A stretch of 64,000 bases of DNA from Odontocerum albicorne (Eukaryota > Arthropoda > Insecta > Trichoptera > Odontoceridae), in contig OX463859.1 in assembly GCA_949825065.1 (NCBI GenBank), positions 11,619,606 to 11,683,605 on the forward strand, given 5' to 3'. Positions 21,701 to 32,391 of the stretch are shown piece after piece. How positions within the stretch are numbered: the first letter of the stretch is position 1; each line of letters begins with the position of its first letter. The position numbers were made by a program, and so were the translations under genes. Under the pieces are notes generated by a model, which was given only the letters and a program-made list of their open reading frames with translations, was not told the origin of the DNA and did not search any database.

Positions 21701-24700
21701 TGTTAACACATTGACTGATGAATAACTTGTTTTATATTTACTGTGCTGCTAAAAAATTAAAAAAGCAAATATAATTCATTAGCACACAACCCTTACAAAC
21801 TCTATACTACCATAAGGCCACTCTGGACTCACTTATTTTATAATTCACCCAAAGAAATTGGGAATAAAACGACGATATGCATTTTCAACACCCAGCAAAG
21901 TTTATATCAGCGCATATATGCATTTTCAGCACTGAACGTGTTAAATACTGTTGAATTATTAATTGTTGATGTTCAATAATCTTTTTGTGTCTTTTTCACT
22001 ATATTTGTAATTAAATAATAATGTTGCCAGTTGCAGTTTCTTCGGTGTACCGAAAAAAAATGTTTTCATAAAAGTATATTTACACGAGCTACCGAAATAG
22101 GATGCCTTTATTCAGACATGTTTACATTAAAATTGACTGAATACTTCAATGCCATTCGTAACTAAATAATTCCAATGTGCGCTAAATAACCATTTATAAC
22201 ATTTCATGTATCAAAAATATTTTTTTGATTATTGAATCAAGAAGACTGTGATTGCTTCTTTTTTCACTAAGTGAAAAATTCATCATCATTATCATCATCA
22301 TCAATCCTTTTGGCGTAGACAGAGACAAGAGATTTCCACTTTATTCTATCCTGGTACACATATTTTGCTACATACTCCCCTATTATAAAAGCTTTTCACT
22401 CTTCCCCTTTCAGAATTTGGTCGTACCAAGTTTTTCTACATTTTCCCAAATTTCTAAGACTTTCTGTACTACTTGAATATATTATTTATGTAAATATTCC
22501 ATCATTCATTCTTTTTATATAGCCCAAGGATCTTAAAACATTTCCCTTCATGTTAAATACTGCATCTTCTTATTTCCTAAAGTCCTCATTCTTTATCATG
22601 ACGTACATTTTTTTTCTATATATTTTACGCAACGCTCTTCTTTCTAGTAAAAAAATCCTACAAATAAATTTGTTTTTTTAATAAAAATAACCAGTTCGCT
22701 TTTACCCATGATTTATTAAAAAAATACATCATTCATGTAACAATTATATTTCTTATTTAATATTTCAAATTTTCATTTTTCTTCAAACATTTTTTTTAAA
22801 TAAAACTACTGACAAAAATATTTTTAATAGCGAGAATTGATTACTAAAAATGTTACAGTAAAAGATTAACGGAACTATTAAATTCAATGTCCTCGTTTTG
22901 CCACATATTTAATATCTATTGATCCCATTAAATTAATTTGGTCACACAAATATAAAAACGTCTAAGAATGCATAAAACTTTTATGTATACAAGTAACGTA
23001 CTTACTACATGTCGGCCATTATAGAATGGAAATCACATTCGTAACGTATTTCGTGACTGGAATTAATGTCGGAATGTGAGATCAATATGATTGACTTTCT
23101 TTCCTGTTTAGAATTCAATGTGTCATTGAAGGATACTAATGATGCAAATCAACAAAAGAAAACAGTGTAAATGTGCCTGGAGAAATTATTTTATTGATTG
23201 TTTTTTTTTTATGATTACACGTGATAATTGACTCAATATTATCATTATAAAGTTTTTTTACAGTTTATGGCAGCATACAAAAGCTCTTATTGCCAGTAAC
23301 ATAATTATTTTTCCTTACATTACGATGTTTCCCTTTTATCGTTACACCAAATTAAAACTGAGATTCAATTTAAATAACGAAACCAACATCACATTTCGCT
23401 AAATCACATGTTGTGTTTACAATATTTATTTTGTACTCATGATACTTAAAAGTTTAATCTTAAATTTTTGTTTTACATCAATTCGCAATTTATGGTATCA
23501 TTTTTTTTAATAACAATTTATGGCATGGAAATATAAAAATACGTTCACCCATTACGGAGAGTTTATTTCTTTCTGTTGAATGGCAGCGAGTTCTCTCGGC
23601 GGGAAAAACAACCTCTCCGCACAACTTTAAAAAATCTTTATTTTATAATTAAGATTTATTCACTGTTTATAATAATAAAAAATAGCGAGGGTTAAAAACA
23701 TGCCCCCCAAACAGAAATAAATAGAGCTCCCCCAAAAAACCTAATGTGACCCCTGGTTAAGAACTACTGCTCTAATCGACGCTATAAAAATTGCCGAAAA
23801 TATATCAACTAAACCATATAAATTGTAATTTTCTTTATTGCACTTATGCTAATATAAAATTCTGGACAACGTCCGTCAACCCATGCTGTTCCAGCTCGAG
23901 GCATCCTGAAGAAGAAGCTCCTCCTCCCGTTCCTGCTGTTGTTCAAGCTGAAGATGAAGCTGTTGATGCCCATCTTCGTGGCGCTCATCGGCCTCAAGGC
24001 TCTCAAGGCCCTCATCCTCAGTAAGGTGGCCATCCTGCTGGTCGTCGGCTTCTTAGTCATGCAGCTGCTCAAGAAAGGAGGTGAGTTCTACTTATTTGCT
24101 AATTAACTGAGAGGCAGTATTTTCTCAAATGATGAGGGATATCCAAAGACATGTAGCGATGGGAAACAAAGTTACTAAAGCACTAAAACATATATACTCA
24201 AACCAGATTAATGCCAAGTTTGATGTATGGAACTGAAAAATGGATGTGGAAAAAATTAAAAAACTAATAAATGCTATAGAAATGTATACCATACACTGAG
24301 AAGAATATCATACATGAGGTGACAAATATTGACAGAATACGGAACAAATGTGAACTTAAGGCTGATGTGTGAAGAGCACTCAGAGATGGTTTGGGCATAT
24401 GCAACGAATGGATGAAGTAGAGTAACAAAATAAATATACAGTGCAACTTTGAGTACAAGGGTGATAGAGGAAGATCGAAGAAAGTATGGTTGGATCAAGT
24501 GCATAATATTTTGATAGAAGGAAATGTTATAAGTAAGATAAATCGTAGGAGCTGTATAAGAAGGTGTATGGATACAGAAGAGGCCAAACATGTGTAACAA
24601 GATAGGAAAGTTAGCGCTCTTCATATACAAAAACTTGAAACAATTTCATTAACAGCACCAAAATCCAGATTCTGGAAATCTAGATAATCTGAAAATAGAC

Positions 24701-25127
24701 TTTAGGGAAGTTCTTCCATTAGTTCTATAAAATAACCTTTGTTTTGACTGAAGCAGACAATTGGAAGAAAGCATGCCCCATAGCAAGTAGAATCAAATTT
24801 TAAGAATAATTTTTGTTTTATGAAGGTATGCCAATGGCCATGGCAATGGCCCCAGCTCCTGAACCGACAGCACCTTCCACAGCCTACGGCCCTGCTGCCC
24901 CAGCAGCCTCTTCAGCCCCTGCAGATAGCTACAGCCCTCAATGGGAGCCCTCAAACAATGGGCCCTATGCCCGCGTCTGGGACGCCAACTCCGCACAGAA
25001 CTTGGCCTACAGTGCCTACTACCCTAGTAGCTCTTCAGGGTCATCTTCATCAAGCTACTCGAGCCCCTCTTCATCTGCATCATCAGGGGTCAGCATCTCA
25101 ACATCTAGCGGCACTACCACATACTAA
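18761..25127 (+). CDS. Osiris family protein (DUF1676), three exons
   Basis: Exons 18761-19163, 23895-24080 and 24826-25127, GT-AG introns, both junctions phase 1, join to 296 residues. A signal peptide covers about residues 1-16. Cys43 and Cys52 form the two-cysteine region. The segment after exon 1's acidic PEDEETDPE is the DUF1676 hallmark: basic ARGILKKK (135-142), then a Leu/Lys-rich hydrophobic stretch (about 143-193) with [20 protein letters not shown], nearly all of exon 2. AQNLAYSAY follows at 253-261, then a Ser-rich tail (263-296) not present in the upstream paralogue. Intron 1 is 4.7 kb and holds SINEs, a minisatellite and hAT-like debris; intron 2 holds a LINE end. The start (aaaacATGAAG) is the first ATG after the TATA box. 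Family role: secreted or membrane factor of cuticle-forming epithelium. I do not assign an Osi number. Confidence 0.93.
19357..19475. repeat. 30-bp minisatellite, 4 copies
   Basis: Unit GAACTTACCCAATATAAATT then GGAGGGATTT repeated four times with small changes, in intron 1 of the second Osiris gene. TATAAAT in each unit is coincidental. Confidence 0.9.
19535..19765 (+). repeat. R2 repeat, 3' half
   Basis: Matches 6260-6475: TTTTCTGAACACATACAGATCAGGGGAAATGCC, then GTCACCATCTTCATATTCTTACACT, and the core TTTAAGCGACGCTATATAAATTG. Confidence 0.6.
19770..19949 (+). mobile_element. SINE S1, 5'-truncated copy
   Basis: Begins within the head at GATTGCGGGCTTGATTC and carries the complete tail GGTTGGAAAAGAGAGCAACATGTCAATAAACCC to GTAATACAATATT. 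Abuts an R2 end. Confidence 0.6.
20281..20446 (+). mobile_element. SINE S1, 3'-truncated copy
   Basis: Intact-looking A-box region GCCTAGTTGGTAAGACACC and B box GGCTCGATTCC. Breaks off in the tail at CACATGACAATAAG. Confidence 0.7.
20948..21301. mobile_element. Possible hAT-type non-autonomous element
   Basis: The left end GTGTTTCTCAAACTTTTAACATGCGCGTACCCC and the right end GTACGCGTACCACAGTCTGAGAAATATCA are imperfect inverted repeats of the kind (TTCTCAAACTNTGGTACGCGTAC) found on hAT MITEs. No transposase. An exact 8-bp target duplication was not confirmed. Confidence 0.4.
22290..22640 (-). pseudogene. LINE 3' end relic on the - strand
   Basis: Starts with ATCCTTTTGGCGTAGACAGAGAC (reverse of the VSVYAK/SAYPK terminal codons) and continues through the reverse of a MWKNLV...-type block. 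Heavily decayed. In intron 1 of the second Osiris gene. Confidence 0.5.
22650..23735. other. AT-rich intron sequence, nothing recognised
   Basis: Low-complexity AT-rich DNA. A fragment near 23570-23610 (GGCAGCGAGTTCTCTCGGCGGGAAAA) resembles 21385-21420, suggesting an unclassified repeat. Confidence 0.5.
23735..23775 (-). mobile_element. hAT-type terminal end
   Basis: CCTAATGTGACCCCTGGTTAAGAACTACTG is, reversed, CAGTAGTTCTTAACCAGGGGTCACATT, a sequence typical of hAT termini. The other end was not found. Confidence 0.4.
24145..24605 (+). pseudogene. LINE 3' end relic, VHNSIL-type family
   Basis: Decayed copy in intron 2 of the second Osiris gene: AGATTAATGCCAAGTTTGATGTATGG (PTLMYG codons), GACAGAATACGGAAC, ATGGTTTGGGCATATGCAACGAATGG (WFGHMQRM), GTAGGAGCTGTATAAGAAGG. 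Same family as 10822, 57880 and 58104. Confidence 0.65.
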
Positions 25128-25689
25128 ATTCTCGAGATGGTTTGAATCATGACTAAGAATATTACCGATAGGCATTTTCTTTAAAGAAATCTTCTTTACC
25201 GTGACACAATGAACTATGTTAAAAAAACATATATATTTGTGTATCTCTTTTGAGATAGCCAAAGAACATTAACTTCCACACTTTTTATCCAAACCACACT
25301 GATCTATCTATTTAAATTTTCAGTTTAAGAATTTGAATTCTTGCATAAATGCTTTTTTTTTTTTTTTTTAATTAAGTGTTAAATTGTTGAAGCCCTAATA
25401 ATTTTTTAGTTTGTTACTATACGAACTGATGGAATATTTTTCTTTATTGTAAGAAAATTTTCCTTTTGTACAAACGTATATCAATTTAAGTTTGATTTTT
25501 TTTACTGCCAACGTTTTTGGTTTTTAAGTCACAATTTTTAAAGTATTTTTGTTCCTTTTATTAAGTTGCTACCAAAGTACCTTTTTAATTTTTGACACAA
25601 CTTCTACCAAATATGTTTCATCTTTCTAGAATCTTACATAGTTTATTCTTGGAATTAAGTGTAAAATATTTGTAAAATTTAAACTATTT

Positions 25690-25695
25690 AATAAA
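25690..25695 (+). other. Candidate polyadenylation signal, second Osiris gene
   Basis: AATAAA about 560 bases after the stop, followed by a TGTGTTTATTTGTTT stretch that would serve as the GU-rich element. Confidence 0.5.
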
Positions 25696-25849
25696 TTATT
25701 TTATTTATAATGTGTTTATTTGTTTATAATATATTCAAAAAAGCAAAATCGAAAGTTTTTATTACCTGTTAGTTCCAATATTTTCCAAAAATTGACGACA
25801 GGTGCCCAGCCACAAAATAAGATTAAAGATAGTATTGAATAAATAAATA

Positions 25850-26075
25850 AATATAGGTTTATTGACAGCAACATAGTATGTATATAATATATTTAAATAA
25901 CACTTCAAAAACACATAAATTGCAGAGAATACATTAGAGACAGAAGCTATCATAAGGTCTGGGCTCATCTAATAACATCCCTTCGGCCAAGATACACCAC
26001 ACCAATATAGGGCGAGCCCAGCCAAGGGGACACCAGATGTTTTTCAGCCCATACCCTTGCGCATGTAGAATAATA
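25850..26075 (-). repeat. GC-rich repeat R3, reversed copy
   Basis: Reversed, this reads GGCTGGGCTCGCCCTATATTGG, then GGTGTATCTTGGCCGAAGGG, then an AT-rich tail with GTTGCTGTCAATAAACC, the same order as 6500-6690. Confidence 0.5.
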
Positions 26076-26244
26076 AGAAGACAAAAAAAATAGAAAATAA
26101 ATAGACTGCAGAAAAATAAACAAATCCACAAATACCCCCTCAGATTAGTTCAAACAAACAAATAATGGTTCCTTAACAGCAACACAATGTGTTGTATATA
26201 TAATAAACTCATCCCTAGTATCGCACATACACTACCGCCCATAA

Positions 26245-26885
26245 GTCTTCGTCACCCCCTAATAATTGAGCTATTCGCGTAATTATGCTGAAAAATTAAT
26301 AACATAAAATAGTTATAACCGTTTCGCATTGTATTTAACAGAAATCACGTGTGTGTTGATGGAGGTTAGAATTTGGGAGGTTTTTTGTCCAAAAACCGGC
26401 TTCTTACAAAACAGTCACCATTCACTATTGTTTGTCATTCAGAAGTCCAAGCAAGCTAATCCCTTTATTGTGTTAGGTTTACAGGTAGTAGGGATAACAA
26501 TTCACCATTACGTGAATTCTTTGTCTAATTTACTTTTAGCTTTCAGTCTTCAAATGTCCTTGATAAAGTGCATTGTGTTCATTTCAAAATTTTCACAAAT
26601 CTCGTATCAAAATGGTCAAAACTCGAAAATATTATACCGAAATCTTTCAATAAAGGTGGCTTTTTGCAATATGGGTGAAAATGCCAAAGAAATGAAGATC
26701 CCTAGAAGAACAGTTGGCTGTTTTGAAAAAGTACGCTTTGCCCGGCCATTTGGAGGATGATAACTGATCAGGAAAGCCAAAAGTCCTGTTCAAATGCCGC
26801 CAAAACAACCCCAAACCATAACAGAGCCTCTTCCGTGTTTCGTGGAAGGCACAATACATTATTCTGATGCCCTCTCTCCCTCAAA
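26245..26885 (+). pseudogene. Tc1-like element relic, internally inverted
   Basis: CCCATAAGTCTTCGTCACCCC near 26250 resembles a Tc1 5' terminus. 26610-26780 carries N-terminal helix-turn-helix codons (AKEMKIPRRTVG, HLEDDN-like). From about 26780 the recognisable block (RGSVMVWGCFGG, the mid-transposase motif) is on the opposite strand. A deletion-inversion therefore joined two parts of one element. Confidence 0.5.
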
Positions 26886-27759
26886 TCTTATCTTTGCCAG
26901 CAGCATCCCTTCCCCAATTGGTTATTGCCAGTATGCGAAGTCAATCTAGAAATTTATATAACTTCTTTTATGCTAGTTTCATCATGCAGAGTGTAGAAAT
27001 TTTCTTTATACCTGTCTCCATGCCTCTGTCATAAATACACCATACGTGTATATTCCGCAAAGAATCTTTCTCTCGAGGTTTCGAGAACATTCTCATCCTG
27101 ATTTGTAAGTGTCTAAGTTGCTGATACTTATGTTAGTCAAGTAATATCAGTGTTTTGATAAAGTAGGCTTTATATGCTTCTGGAGAGTAGATGAGACTTA
27201 AATAAGGAAATAATACCAAAATAACATCTATTTACTAACAGAATCTGCTTATTCATTTCTTCACTCCTTATTATTGCTAGTTTACCTGTAACTCAAAGTA
27301 CACAAAATGATGTGCACTAATCGAAAGTTGAGAAATAGGTATTTTTGGATACCATTGGGAAACAAACCTGAAACTCTAGTTAGCAAACAAGCATCTTACC
27401 TATTAGATGATAAAGGTTGCCGCAATGATTGTTTCTTAGAGTGAAATTACAATGAAGTCAAAAAAATATAATAAAAAATGAATTCAGTTTGTAACCATAC
27501 TAAGACTTGAATTGTGATTTTTATTGGGTTAAAAATAACCTCTTTGGTAAACCAACTAAATGTTGAAAAGTACACAGTGGACAACATAAAAGACACAAGT
27601 GCGAGTTCCATAGACGCTGAAAAAATATAAATGTTGGGAGGAAACTGCAATGGATCTAGACAAATGCCCTCAAACTGCTATTAATTTACGAATATCAAAG
27701 ACCCAACTTAAAAAAGAGACGCTGACAAGCAGCATGTACTGAAGCTTCACGCCTTAAAT

Positions 27760-28330
27760 ATCACAAATTGACTTCCACTTTCATCATCATGTGCTATATG
27801 GTGAATGTCTGTCTTGGCCTTCTGCTTTCTGAAACTTGGTGCACCATTTATTTTCATAATTTCTAATTCTAGACCTAAATGCAGGGTTTAAAGAGAATCC
27901 TTTATTTGGTCCATACATCATGTTTGTTTTCCCTCAACTGTATCCATGATCACCAGCTTCTCAAAAATTTTGTTGCCCTTTTTAACAATATGCCCAAAGT
28001 ATGATATGATCCTTTTCTTGCAAATTGTCGAAAATCTTTCAATAATTACTAATTATTGAATAATAGAAATAGAGCTTTGCAGCCCTCGGAATACTAAACA
28101 TCTACCTCAAACACCAAATCTTGAAGGCTTCTATCATAATTCTTTCCTTCTTTCTCACTGTCCATGTTTCCATTGCATATAGTATTATGGAGAATACTAA
28201 AGATTTCACTAGAAAGCTCTTGGTTCTTCTGAGTATAGACCAGTTAATCCTGTCTTTGTTAGACTTATAAGTCTAAACTTCTAATAAATCTAAGCTTCTT
28301 ATCAAGTAATGAGCCATTCTTTAAATCTTA
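27760..28330 (-). pseudogene. LINE 3' end relic on the - strand
   Basis: Reverse translation gives METWTVRKKEGKNYDRSL, then GILLKRATKFLRSW and ENKWCTKFQKAEGQD-like codons in the order of other LINE C-termini here. Frameshifted. Confidence 0.55.
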
Positions 28331-28335
28331 CGGGT

Positions 28336-28595
28336 TAGTGTCACCGTTTGTCAGGTTGATGAGAATGTGCAACGGGGTTTTGTTTTTGTGTAATCAAAAA
28401 TCGGAAAGAAGTATCGATTTATTTTTTCATGCTAAATATCCTCAGTGAGATACAGGCAAAAACCTAGTTTACTGGGGATACGACAAATGAAAGGCAACAA
28501 ACCCAGATCCATTAAATTTGTATGTCCAAATTAAATTACCTGTTGTTTTTTCGCAAATTATGTATATTTCTTGTCATGTGTAATAATAAATAAAA
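28336..28595 (+). repeat. Interspersed repeat R1, copy b
   Basis: About 90% identical to 5036-5300 over the whole element, from GTGTCACCGTTTGTCAGG to TTGTCATGTGTAATAATAAATA. The best pair for defining the family's ends. Confidence 0.75.
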
Positions 28596-28599
28596 ATTT

Positions 28600-30080
28600 A
28601 AAAAAATAAAGGAGGTTGGGGAGGGTTAAAGATAAACACCAATAAAAAAGTAATACAATAAAATTTATTTACATTTTAATTGTTAACAAAAAAATTCAGA
28701 ATGTAATAAATAATCACATTTCATTCATCGCCTGCGAAAATAATGATCCAAGTCTGTACATTTATTGCAAATTTATCGCACATCTGTCAATTTTTTTTCT
28801 TTTGCATAAAAACATAAATATCCAAAAAAAATTAATTCATTCCCAACTTCCTGGATAGTGATCGTTAGGTGTAAAATTTGTTAAATTAAATAATTTATTA
28901 ACAAAGAGGAACATAATTTATTAAAAAGGTCACTTTGAATTTGTAGTGAGATTTTATTAAATCTGATTAAGTTGTAGTAAAATAATCATCCAATGTAAAT
29001 AAGTTATTATTTTTTTTATTTATCAGTTCAAAACACAAAACAATCTCCTTTCAAATAGAACTTTTTATGCCAATGCTCCCAAAAATGTTTCCTTCATTAT
29101 CCAAACTGTTCAGCAAAAGTCCATTTTACCCAATATAGGTAAAATGCTTAACTGCTCATATAACAAAAGAGATCAATAAAATATAGGAAGCCAATTTGAC
29201 TCTTTGCAATCGAATAAATCAAGTCGTGAATTGTTTGATTCCAAAGCGACTTCATAAGCACCGCCCTTAAGCATTTAAGTAATTTCAAGGCTAGTAAAAT
29301 AAGAATTTAATAAAAAATATGATAAACCGAAAAAAGGAACATTGTCTTGTGCATTTTTCATCAGAAATATAAATTTATTATACAGCAAATCTCACTAACG
29401 ATAGTTCAACATATCATGTTAATATTTTGCACTGAAAAAAATCATTATATTGAAACATACGAGTATGTTTTGAAAAATATCGTAAAAGAGTTTCACTTTT
29501 AACAAAATTTTCAATACAATTTAAACTGAAAATACTGAATTTACGAGCTTTTTTAATTTAAAAAAAGTGACATTAAAAATTTACTTAAATTTATATTTTA
29601 GAATTTTCTTATCCAAGAAAATACTAAAAATAATATATGTGCTCGAATGTCAATGTGATCAATTAATGAAAGCATTTGACTAGTGCTTTATTTAAAAATT
29701 ATAAAATAAAAGTGATTTATTTTTCTACTAATTTCTTTCTTTTCATTTTTTTTTTGTAGATTTATAAAAAATAGCTACAAGATTATCATACACTATTTGT
29801 TATGGACCTTTTCAAAATATCTAAAACATCTGAGAAAAAAATGATTTTAACTAATACATACAATGTGCATATACTCAGAAAAAATTAAAAGTTGTGTATA
29901 TAGGATCTTTACAAAACTAAATAACATTCAAAAAAGGATAATTCAATACTAAAAGAGAGTATTTGTTATTAAGATTTAGTGTCAGAGGATTTTGGTTGCA
30001 TTTTAATAAACCATCACATTGTGGAGGCACTATAAACAACTATATGTATGTATTACCAATAGTTTGATGTTTTTCAAAGT
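28600..30080. other. AT-rich intergenic DNA, nothing recognised
   Basis: Strongly AT-rich with scattered homopolymers. No ORF, repeat family member or RNA fold that I can support. Confidence 0.5.
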
Positions 30081-30084
30081 GTTA

Positions 30085-30300
30085 CCATGTTGAGTTGGCT
30101 TAAATGGTAGCTGATGTTTCGAAGGCATTGCAACATTCATCCTCAGGGTGATGTCAAAAAATATTACTTAATATTCATATTGATTACTGAACATCCGTAG
30201 TCATTACCGAATATGAATATAAATGACTAAATATTTTAATTTCACCCAGAGGATAAAGGCCCTGCAACACCTTTGAAACATCAACCATAATTTAAACTAA
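30085..30300. repeat. Foldback element FB2, copy 1
   Basis: The arm GCTGATGTTTCGAAGGCATTGCAACATTC...CTCAGGGTGA at 30110-30153 is inverted at about 30240-30288 (TCACCCAGAGGATAAAGGCCCTGCAACACC...). The loop has an ATTCATATT/AATATGAAT sub-palindrome. Non-coding MITE-like structure. Confidence 0.7.
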
Positions 30301-30724
30301 ATACGGCAATTTTGAAAAATATGTTTAACTAGTGGAAAATAGCCGTGAAAATCTTATAACATGCATGTATGTATTAAAAATATTTTTTAAACATTTCAAC
30401 ACACGAGTACAGGAAAAAATGTGTTTTTTTGCTTGTGTAATGAAAAATGCAAATATTTAAAAAATTGTATAAGATGCGAAACAAGCAACTGCATATTCCC
30501 TTAGTCCACAAAATTATCTATCAATGTACTCGAACAATAAACACGTGTGTAATGAGATTAGGTTGCTGTGTTTTCACGATTTATCATCTCATTTGTCAGA
30601 AAATAATTTCTTTCCTAAACCTTAATTTGGTTCCAGAAAATTAATAACTAATCTGATAAGCAAATCGAATCAGCTTTGCTTGGATCGAAAAAAAATGTGT
30701 TACCTGCCATACTTCGTACTCTAG

Positions 30725-31085
30725 TCTTCATATGCTGCAGTCTTATAGACTATAAGGTGCACCAACATCTCATGTCCATCGCTAAGGAATGAGGGATTAG
30801 CAAAAGACTTTCAACAACATGCATGAAAAGGATCCAAGCATACTTTGAGTATGTAGTCAGAAAAGAAAACGAAAGTCTTGAGAAGCTGGTGATCACGGGT
30901 ACAATTAACGGAAAATGAGCAAAAAGAAGGTCTGGTATAAGATGAACGGACCAAATAAAGAAGTTAACAGGATCCTCTTCAAGTACAGCATTCAACATGA
31001 CCCAGGACCGAGAACGATGGAGACAGATGATACACCAAGTTCCAGACATATTTCGCAATGATGAACAAGAAAAGATTCACTATAC
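30725..31085 (+). pseudogene. LINE 3' end relic
   Basis: Codons for ISKRLSTTCMKRIQAYFEYVV, ENESLEKLVITGTINGK, and DRERWRQMIHQVP follow the C-terminal pattern of the family also seen at 50690-51330. One in-frame stop and frameshifts. Confidence 0.65.
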
Positions 31086-31734
31086 ACAAATATATATATT
31101 TATATATTTTTAAATAAAATAAAATAGTAGAGCACGAAGCAGGTTGCTTCTAATCAGACCTCAAATGGCACAAATTGTGATAATAAACTCAAAGAAAAAA
31201 TCTTCTAAAATACCAGACACTGAATCTTAAAAAAAAAAGGTCTCTCAATCATCAATTTTCTTCAGAAAAATGTAACCAAAGCTCATCTTTATTGTTCCTA
31301 TTTAATTTTATCTACAGTAAATGCTGTTATGTGTTTTTCGTTGTAGTTTAAAAATTAACATATTCTGATGAATTTAATACAGTTGGCTCTTTTGTGTTAC
31401 TACATACCTGTTTGTTTAAAAAGAAAAGAATTAAAAGATATGCCATTAACATACGCAAGCCATATTAAAAAGCTTCATTTACACATAAATAAATACCTTA
31501 TATGAACAATAGGAGTTGTTTAGTTTCAAAGATAAACTCCGCTTTTAACCAAGCAATTAACATACAAAGTGGTTGACATAATATTGCCATACCCATGGAT
31601 TCTATGGTAAAGAAAATATACTTTCTTGAAGTCAATATCTCACTGGAAACTATAGCTATGGAAATCAAACCTTTTAGCTCCTAAATAGAAACACTAATTG
31701 CTTAATTAAAAGTGTTTTTCAAAATCATTACCCT

Positions 31735-31940
31735 CTTGAGATCGCTGAAATAATGACTCACTTTGCAGCTTTCATTCTCAAGATATCAAAAAACATTACC
31801 GTATATTTATAACTGAACATTCGTATTCATTACTGAATATTCATTCCTGAAAATGCATATTTGATAATGTTTTTTTACATTGCCCTGAAAATGAAGGTTG
31901 AAATTATTTAAACCAACTCAACATGGCAACAACTCAAGGA
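31735..31940. repeat. Foldback element FB2, copy 2 (opposite orientation)
   Basis: Its right end TTTAAACCAACTCAACATGGCAAC is the reverse of 30083's GTTACCATGTTGAGTTGGCTTAAA. The interior TATAACTGAACATTCGTATTCATTACTGAATATTC corresponds to 30170-30225. More diverged than copy 1. Confidence 0.6.
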
Positions 31941-32391
31941 AAAATATTTTCAAGCAGTAGAAAACAGGCGATGTGTTTGATAATTTTTAATAGTAATAAA
32001 AGCGTTTGATAGGATTCCTACTTGACCATAACTACACCATGAGCTAGGTTTGATAAACCAATGGTCAACGGCATGCAACCAAACTTGCAAAATGAGTCGA
32101 CACAGAGTCAGAAACATTTGTACGCAAGCCCCTGGCTATGATCAGCTCACAGTCAATTCTAAGGAAGCTAGTCAATAGCTTGTTGTATAACAACAGACGA
32201 TTCCAGCAAATTTCTTCCATAAGTAGAAGCAATAATCCATTTTCATTCAACTGGCATTCTTAAGCTACAAAGAATTTCAAACGAGTAACAAACAGGCACG
32301 CAGTAACACGAAAGACACCCGAAGGCTAAAGTAGAGTAGAACGGTAGTTGTGTATTATGTTGTGTGACGCACGCTGCACATAAATCTCTCT

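Noticed and set aside
26329..26760. 143-codon ORF
   Set aside because: Its end overlaps the helix-turn-helix remnant of a Tc1 relic in a different or partly matching frame; the N-terminal part has no homology and no supporting signals.
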